Below are positions 59,240 to 64,000 of a DNA stretch of 64,000 nt, piece by piece; the first letter of the stretch is position 1, and every line of letters starts with the position of its first letter. Below the pieces are notes generated by a model. That model had not been told where the DNA came from. It saw nothing but the letters and a program-made list of their open reading frames with translations, and ran no database searches. Source of the stretch: Helopsaltes ochotensis (taxonomy: Eukaryota > Chordata > Aves > Passeriformes > Locustellidae); contig VXBM01000213.1 in NCBI GenBank assembly GCA_013400155.1, forward strand, positions 754,146 through 818,145, given 5' to 3'. Made by a program: the position numbers and the translations under genes.

Positions 59240-60024
59240 TATGTTTGTTGTGCCCTTTTTCACATGATTTTGGTAGTGAGGAGGCAATAGGGATAGCTCT
59301 GTGAGATGCTGCTAGAAGCTTTCCCCATGTCCAGCAGAGCCAATGCCAGCCAGCTCCAAGGTGGACCTTCTGCTGGCCAAGGCCACACCCATCAGCAATG
59401 GTGACAGCATTTCTGGGATAACATAGTCAAGAATGGGAAAAATCCCCTGCTGGAACACCAGCAGAAGTCAAAGGAAAGGAGAGACAACATGCAAAAGCAA
59501 CAACTCTGCAAACCCCAAGGTCAGGGCAGAAGGAGGGGCAGGAGGTGCTGCAGGTGCCAGAGCTGAGATTCCCCTGGTGCAGCCCATGGTGAGGCAGCTG
59601 TGCCCCTGCAGCCCGTGGAGGGCCAGGGGGATACAGAGACCCACCTGGAGAGCTGCAGGCCAGAGCAGGTGGATCTCTGAAGGAGGCTGTGACCCCATGG
59701 GAAGCCCATGCTAAAGAAGGTTTGCTGGTAGGATTTGTGGGGACTCATGCTGGAGGAGCCTGCACCTGAAGTACTGTGTCCCATGCTGGAGCAACCTGTA
59801 AAGAGCTGCAGCCTGTGGGAAGGAGTCAGGTTGTAGAAGTTGTGGAAGACTGTCTCCTGCAGGAGCGACCTCACACTGGAGCAGGGGAAGAGTGTGACAA
59901 GTTGTCCCCCTGAAAAGGAAGGAGCAGCAGAGATTTGTGATGAACCCACCACAAACCCTGTTCCCCCATTTCCCTGCACCGCTGCGGGACAGAGGGTAGA
60001 GAGATTGTGAGTGAAGTTAAGCCA
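59240..60024 (+). mobile_element. Type A LTR, 3'-truncated
   Basis: The 5' and central parts are the best-preserved type A sequence here: 'CCCATGTCCAGCAGAGCCAA', 'GCCAGCCAGCTCCAAGGTGG', 'CCCATCAGCAATGGTGACAG', repeated 'CCCATGCTGGAGCAAC' modules, and 'CACTGGAGCAGGGGAAGAGT'. Similarity stops after 'GAGTGAAGTTAAGCC' at about 60024, before the poly(A) signal, so R and U5 are lost. The long antisense frame at 59521-59979 (152 codons) is a by-product. Confidence 0.82.
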
Positions 60025-61284
60025 CGTGTTTAGTCCTAACTTTGAGGCTTGTGAGGTTCGCTCTGAACTTGTCTTGACCAGTCTATAAGTTTTATTTTAC
60101 CTGGTTTTGCTGTAGCAGCAACTTCTTTTGTGACCAGGAGTCTACGTCTAAACGATTTTACTTTCAAACCATAGTTTTTATACAGATAACGGTAACAAGC
60201 AGTTGTTCTTTATAAATTTAAAAATTTATGACTATAACTTGATAGTGTGGAGAAATGCATGCCTCTCTGTGTAGAGCCCAGAGAAGTGGAAAAATATGGT
60301 GCAGCATAAGGAAGTACAGGCATGGGATGCTAATACACAGTTCATAGGCTTGTTACTGGTCATAACCCCATCCTTATAAACAACTGACCAGTGGTCCATT
60401 AGAGAACTTCAGACCTGGAAGTAGACAAAAACAGTTTGAGGAGTGGTGAGGAGAACAAATAGGGAATAATTTGCAACATATCTAGCATATTTGAGTATAA
60501 TGTGAACTTGCTGACCAGTCAAGAAAGACCAAGGTGTAAAAGCAGAGTAGCAAATGTTAAAATGAACAAGATCATGGAAAGGGAAAAAACCCTAAAAAAA
60601 CAACCCATAGTCATCCTTGGTGAAGGGCAAGGGACACTGATGACTCGTTGCTCCTTACCCCAACAGATGGAAGGTGTTAATATTACCATCCCAGAGAGAA
60701 GTAAAGAGTAACTTAAAAAAACACAAACAACAGGAGAGGCAAACTCCAGTAAATGTATGAAAAAAAGTTAAATGCTATTAATACTTAGAACTTTTCTGTA
60801 AAAGAGGGGTTTTTTTATTATATTTTATTTTTTTCTAGTGATGAATTGACTTTGGCTGGCTGTCAGATCCCTGCCCAGCAAATCTTAGTTTCCCTCCTCA
60901 ACAGGACAGAAGAGGTAAGTGAGAAAAACTAGGATGCAGTATATTGAGACTTCAGATAAAGACAGAACATCACTCATCAAGTATCAACATGGGCCAAAAC
61001 AGACTCAGTTTGAGAAAACTGATCTAATTTATTTTCAATTAAAATAGAGTTGGATGGTAAGAAAAAATGGTCTAAACCACTCTCCCTTCAGCACACTTTT
61101 TTCCCGGCTCAACTTCACTATTTCATTAATGACTACCCCACTTCCTTCCATGCCAAGCAGTGCAGTGGGAGTGGGAACAGAGGATTGTGGACAGTCCACA
61201 ACAGGTCATCTCCAATACTGCTTCTTTCCATTCTTTTCCCCCTCTCGAATATGGCTCTCCATGGGCCATGTTTCTTTCAGCAGT
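60025..61284. other. Unique stretch between two LTR fragments
   Basis: No repeat is recognised. An exon-like segment at 60839-60914 is listed separately. Opposed frames at 61050-61380 overlap the following LTR. Confidence 0.4.
60839..60914 (+). other. Candidate 76-base internal coding exon (unidentified)
   Basis: It has a strong acceptor (T/A-rich tract ending TTTTTTTCTAG at 60838) and a consensus donor (GAG|GTAAGT at 60915). One frame is open across the whole exon, giving one base plus 25 codons. The 25-residue peptide contains LTLAGCQIP followed by hydrophobic residues. The 'L-x-L-x-G-x-x-IP' pattern faintly recalls the segment after the K-helix of mitochondrial-type cytochromes P450 ('GYxIPKGT'), but the lysine and glycine are missing, and I do not assign it. 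About 30% of random 25-codon segments are open. Confidence 0.2.
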
Positions 61285-61665
61285 TACCTACACAGACAAT
61301 TTCCAGCTCCAGCCCACCCACTGAAGGGCACTGCTGAGCCCGGCCACGAAGGTGGGGGTGCCTTGGGGAAAATGTACTGAAGAAAGGTGAGAAAACACCA
61401 CTGAGGGAGGAGGACAGAACAAAAAGAAACAGCAGAGGGTACACCAAGGGGAAGCAAGAAGGAGGGGAGGAGGTGCTCCAGGTAAGGGAGAAGAGACTCC
61501 CCTGCAGCCCGTGGAGAGACCATGTTTAGCAGATAACCACCCTGCAGCCTGTGGATGACCACACACTGCAGCATGTGGGTATCTGCTGAAGGGACTGTGG
61601 CCTGTGGAGCCTCATGCTGCAGAATGGGAAAAGCATGAACAACGAAAGCCTTGGAGAGCAGCACT
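61285..61665 (+). mobile_element. Type A LTR variant fragment
   Basis: It shares 'GGTGGGGGTGCCTTGGGGAA', 'CTGAGGGAGGAGGACAGAAC' and 'AAACAGCAGAGGGTACACC' with the 8.3 kb variant, then runs into type A modules 'GGAGGGGAGGAGGTGCTCCA' and 'CCCCTGCAGCCCGTGGAGAG'. The right side is lost near 61665. It has no poly(A) signal or U5. Confidence 0.65.
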
Positions 61666-64000
61666 ATCTTTCAGTAGGAACTAGGTTACTTAGCCTGGAG
61701 CTTTAGCTTAAGTACTGTTGTGTGACACTGAATCATATTATCCAGAATTATCCTATGTCTTGGTGCACTGAGCTGCTCTAGGATCAGGTAGACTTGATTG
61801 TGAGAATGAAAACTTCCCTGTATTTTCAAGCAATCTCAGGCATTTTGTAACATTATGGATAACACAGCTATATATATTTTAAATGTGGCAAGTTGGGAAT
61901 GTCAAGAAATCACTACTATCTGATACTGGTTCTATAAATGGCAAATTTAAGCTTCCATTTCTCTGCTTAGCGTTGCTAATTGTTTTGCTACCTACTTCTC
62001 TTTTCTATGTTACTTGTTTCATCTGCTTATAATGTTCTGTCTGGCAACAAAATGAATAATAATAAGCGAAATTTCTCCTAAGCCTTACTTACTACTGAAA
62101 ATGTGAGCAATTGTCAAGGGGGATTGAAAGAGGAGTGTGGAGTCACAGAGGATGTCCTGAGGGAGATAGATAAGATTTTAGGTATGCATGGCCGAGATTA
62201 GTTGATGCCTAGGTAGAAACATACTGGAAAGCAGGAGATTTCATTGCTTAAATATAGACTTCTAGGAGCACTTTTTTGAACACAAAATTCCCTCTAGACT
62301 TCCATTTTTTCTGAAGATGTCTCCTACAGGTCACACTTCATATGCAGAAATCCCTTGCAGCTACCCCAGACTCCCTAAGGGTTTATGAAGGGGTCCCAGA
62401 GACTGAAGCATGTATTTGGGTGCCTGAAATGTACCTCAGGTGCTTTCAGTTTCCTTTCAGTTTCTTTCACCTGACTGTGTGCTGCAGTAACGTATCAGGA
62501 CTGTTCAGAGAGCAGGGATCAGTGTTTGCCCTGAGGTGTTTCTGGGGAGAATCTGATAGGTAAACTCTACAAAGTAGAGAGAGTGATGTGTCTCACTGGT
62601 GGAAGTGTAGGCAGGAGATAAAAGGGAGAATCGTGGTTGTCAGTGTTTTGGTATGTGAGAGAGCAGGTGATGATAGAGAAAGGCTCCCAGATGAGGGAGG
62701 GATGAAGTTGCTGAAGCCTTGTCTTAGCATAGAACAATGGGAAGACGTGTTTTTGTGGATTTAAAATTACAAATCTATTTTTTCTCTTTGTCAGGAAAAC
62801 AATAGTTTTTCCCCAAATGATCATTTTTGAATCTTGGCTCCATCAACCAGTCAAACAGATCTATTTATAAGAATTAAATTATTTCTAAATATGTATTGTT
62901 TTAAAATATCCATCATCACTATCAAATGTCCTTGATTATTGCAGGGCTGGCACCAGAACTCAAAATAAGTATTCATGAGATATATTTGGGAGGCATTTTT
63001 GCTATGAAAATGCATTTTAAATCTTCCAAATTAATTTAAGAATGGGTGAGTTACAAATTTAGCCAGAGACTAAATCAGACTACATTCACATGGATCCCTA
63101 TTAATAATAGGAATAGTTAGCAAATTAAAGTGGGTCATTTCAGTAAAGCTCACTTATTTACAGATTTCAGGCCTGTTCACCAAAATATCAGTATTATCTA
63201 GTTGTCACGTACTTTGAGATTAGATATTTCTCTTATAGAAATGGATTGATGGAACATTCTTGCAACAGATGATGAAACAACAAAAATTATAAAGGAAAAA
63301 GTCAGTGACTATGCTTCATGTCTAAATGAAGAACTGGTAGAAGATACTCAGGAAAAAACCAATACAGGTAACGAAGGGTTAAAACTGTACTGAAGCATAA
63401 AATTGGAAGAACAAATATCAGGAAGGATATGTAGCACATGGCTTGATGAAAGATACCTCAAATGTATATCATCTCATATTATGCAAACCATTCTGAGCAC
63501 GAAACCTCAAAATGCAAAAGATGACACACTGGCTGAAAAGCCAACAGAGATTTTTCAGTGTCATGAATGAGAAATAAAATTGTTTGGATTTTATGAGCAA
63601 CCAGACTACAAACCTTGGAAAAAAACTATTGACTTGTTACATTTCTTGGCTAATTAATAAATATAAACATGTACACACACTCAGAAAAATAAATGCTCAT
63701 TCTTCCCAATGCATTGAGAAGATGTTTTGTTATACATGGGGGCACATCTGCAACTCTGCAAAAATGCATTCTATTGTCCAGTACTGAAGTTATTTGTGTT
63801 CAAATAAAGTTACTTTATGCATTTCTATGAACTGCCAAATAACAGAACATCTTAAAATGTGATCCCAAAGACTTGTAATTTATTGAGTGTAAAAATATAT
63901 TTAATTCAGCTTGACCACTTGCCACTGAAAGATACTTTCTTGATGGGAAGCTATAGGATGCTGTGTTATTTAGTAGTTAATTTTAGGAGAAGATAATAGG
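61666..64000. other. Unique AT-rich noncoding stretch
   Basis: No gene or repeat family is recognised up to the window edge. Open frames are at most 85 codons and without motif. Confidence 0.5.

Noticed and set aside
59521..59979. 152-codon minus-strand open frame
   Set aside because: Same explanation: it is antisense to the type A LTR at 59.2 kb and shares short stretches with the frame at 6.4-6.9 kb because the LTRs are related.
1..64000. CRISPR arrays, operons or other prokaryotic or phage systems
   Set aside because: There are no spaced direct repeats, no dense coding and no ribosome-binding-site-led frames. The repeat content is vertebrate throughout.

Overview
The window looks like avian nuclear DNA, AT-rich and apparently intergenic or intronic. 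The main evidence is abundant 5'-truncated CR1 LINEs in both orientations, many with the avian CR1 3' tail (a 'CTTCCAACCCAA'-like box followed by 'ATTCTATG' octamers). Solo LTRs of families I associate with neoavian genomes support this. One ancient MIR-type SINE is also present. I found no intact protein-coding gene, tRNA, rRNA, CRISPR array or prokaryotic feature. The longest open frames (up to about 170 codons) lie antisense to LTRs, inside CR1 reverse-transcriptase remnants, or in microsatellites.

Layout. 1-1.0 kb: pyrimidine-rich start, then a CR1 3' end. 1.0-6.3 kb: unique AT-rich DNA. 6.3-8.7 kb: three abutting LTR pieces (+, -, +). 8.7-11.8 kb: unique. 11.8-13.2 kb: old CR1 (+). 14.3-16.1 kb: three consecutive CR1 fragments (-), the first split by a solo LTR. 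16.1-25.6 kb: unique, with a pyrimidine microsatellite holding a 30-N assembly gap at 20.1 kb. 25.6-26.7 kb: near-complete solo LTR. 26.7-43.6 kb: mostly unique, with three small CR1 3' ends, one MIR, an A/C-rich tract, and one promoter-like and two exon-like signals. 43.7-46.8 kb: the longest CR1 (-), carrying recognisable reverse-transcriptase sequence and split by a solo LTR, with another short LTR at its end. 50.3-52.7 kb: a CR1 (+) split by two unrelated solo LTRs, followed by a third LTR. 55.2 kb: a (TTCC)n microsatellite. 59.2-61.7 kb: two truncated LTRs. The rest is unique sequence.

The best-supported biology is the layered transposon history. Three CR1 copies received four solo LTRs of three families, and in each case the CR1 sequence resumes where it left off. 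Two of these have perfect 6-bp target-site duplications. This gives a relative chronology: CR1 first, then class II-like and other LTRs, then LTR-LTR recombination to solo form. No gene network can be described. Three exon-like signals (38.4, 30.2 and 60.8 kb) and one TATA-type promoter-like segment (28.9 kb) are the only hints of host transcription, and each could be chance. Family names come from remembered sequence features, not from a database search.
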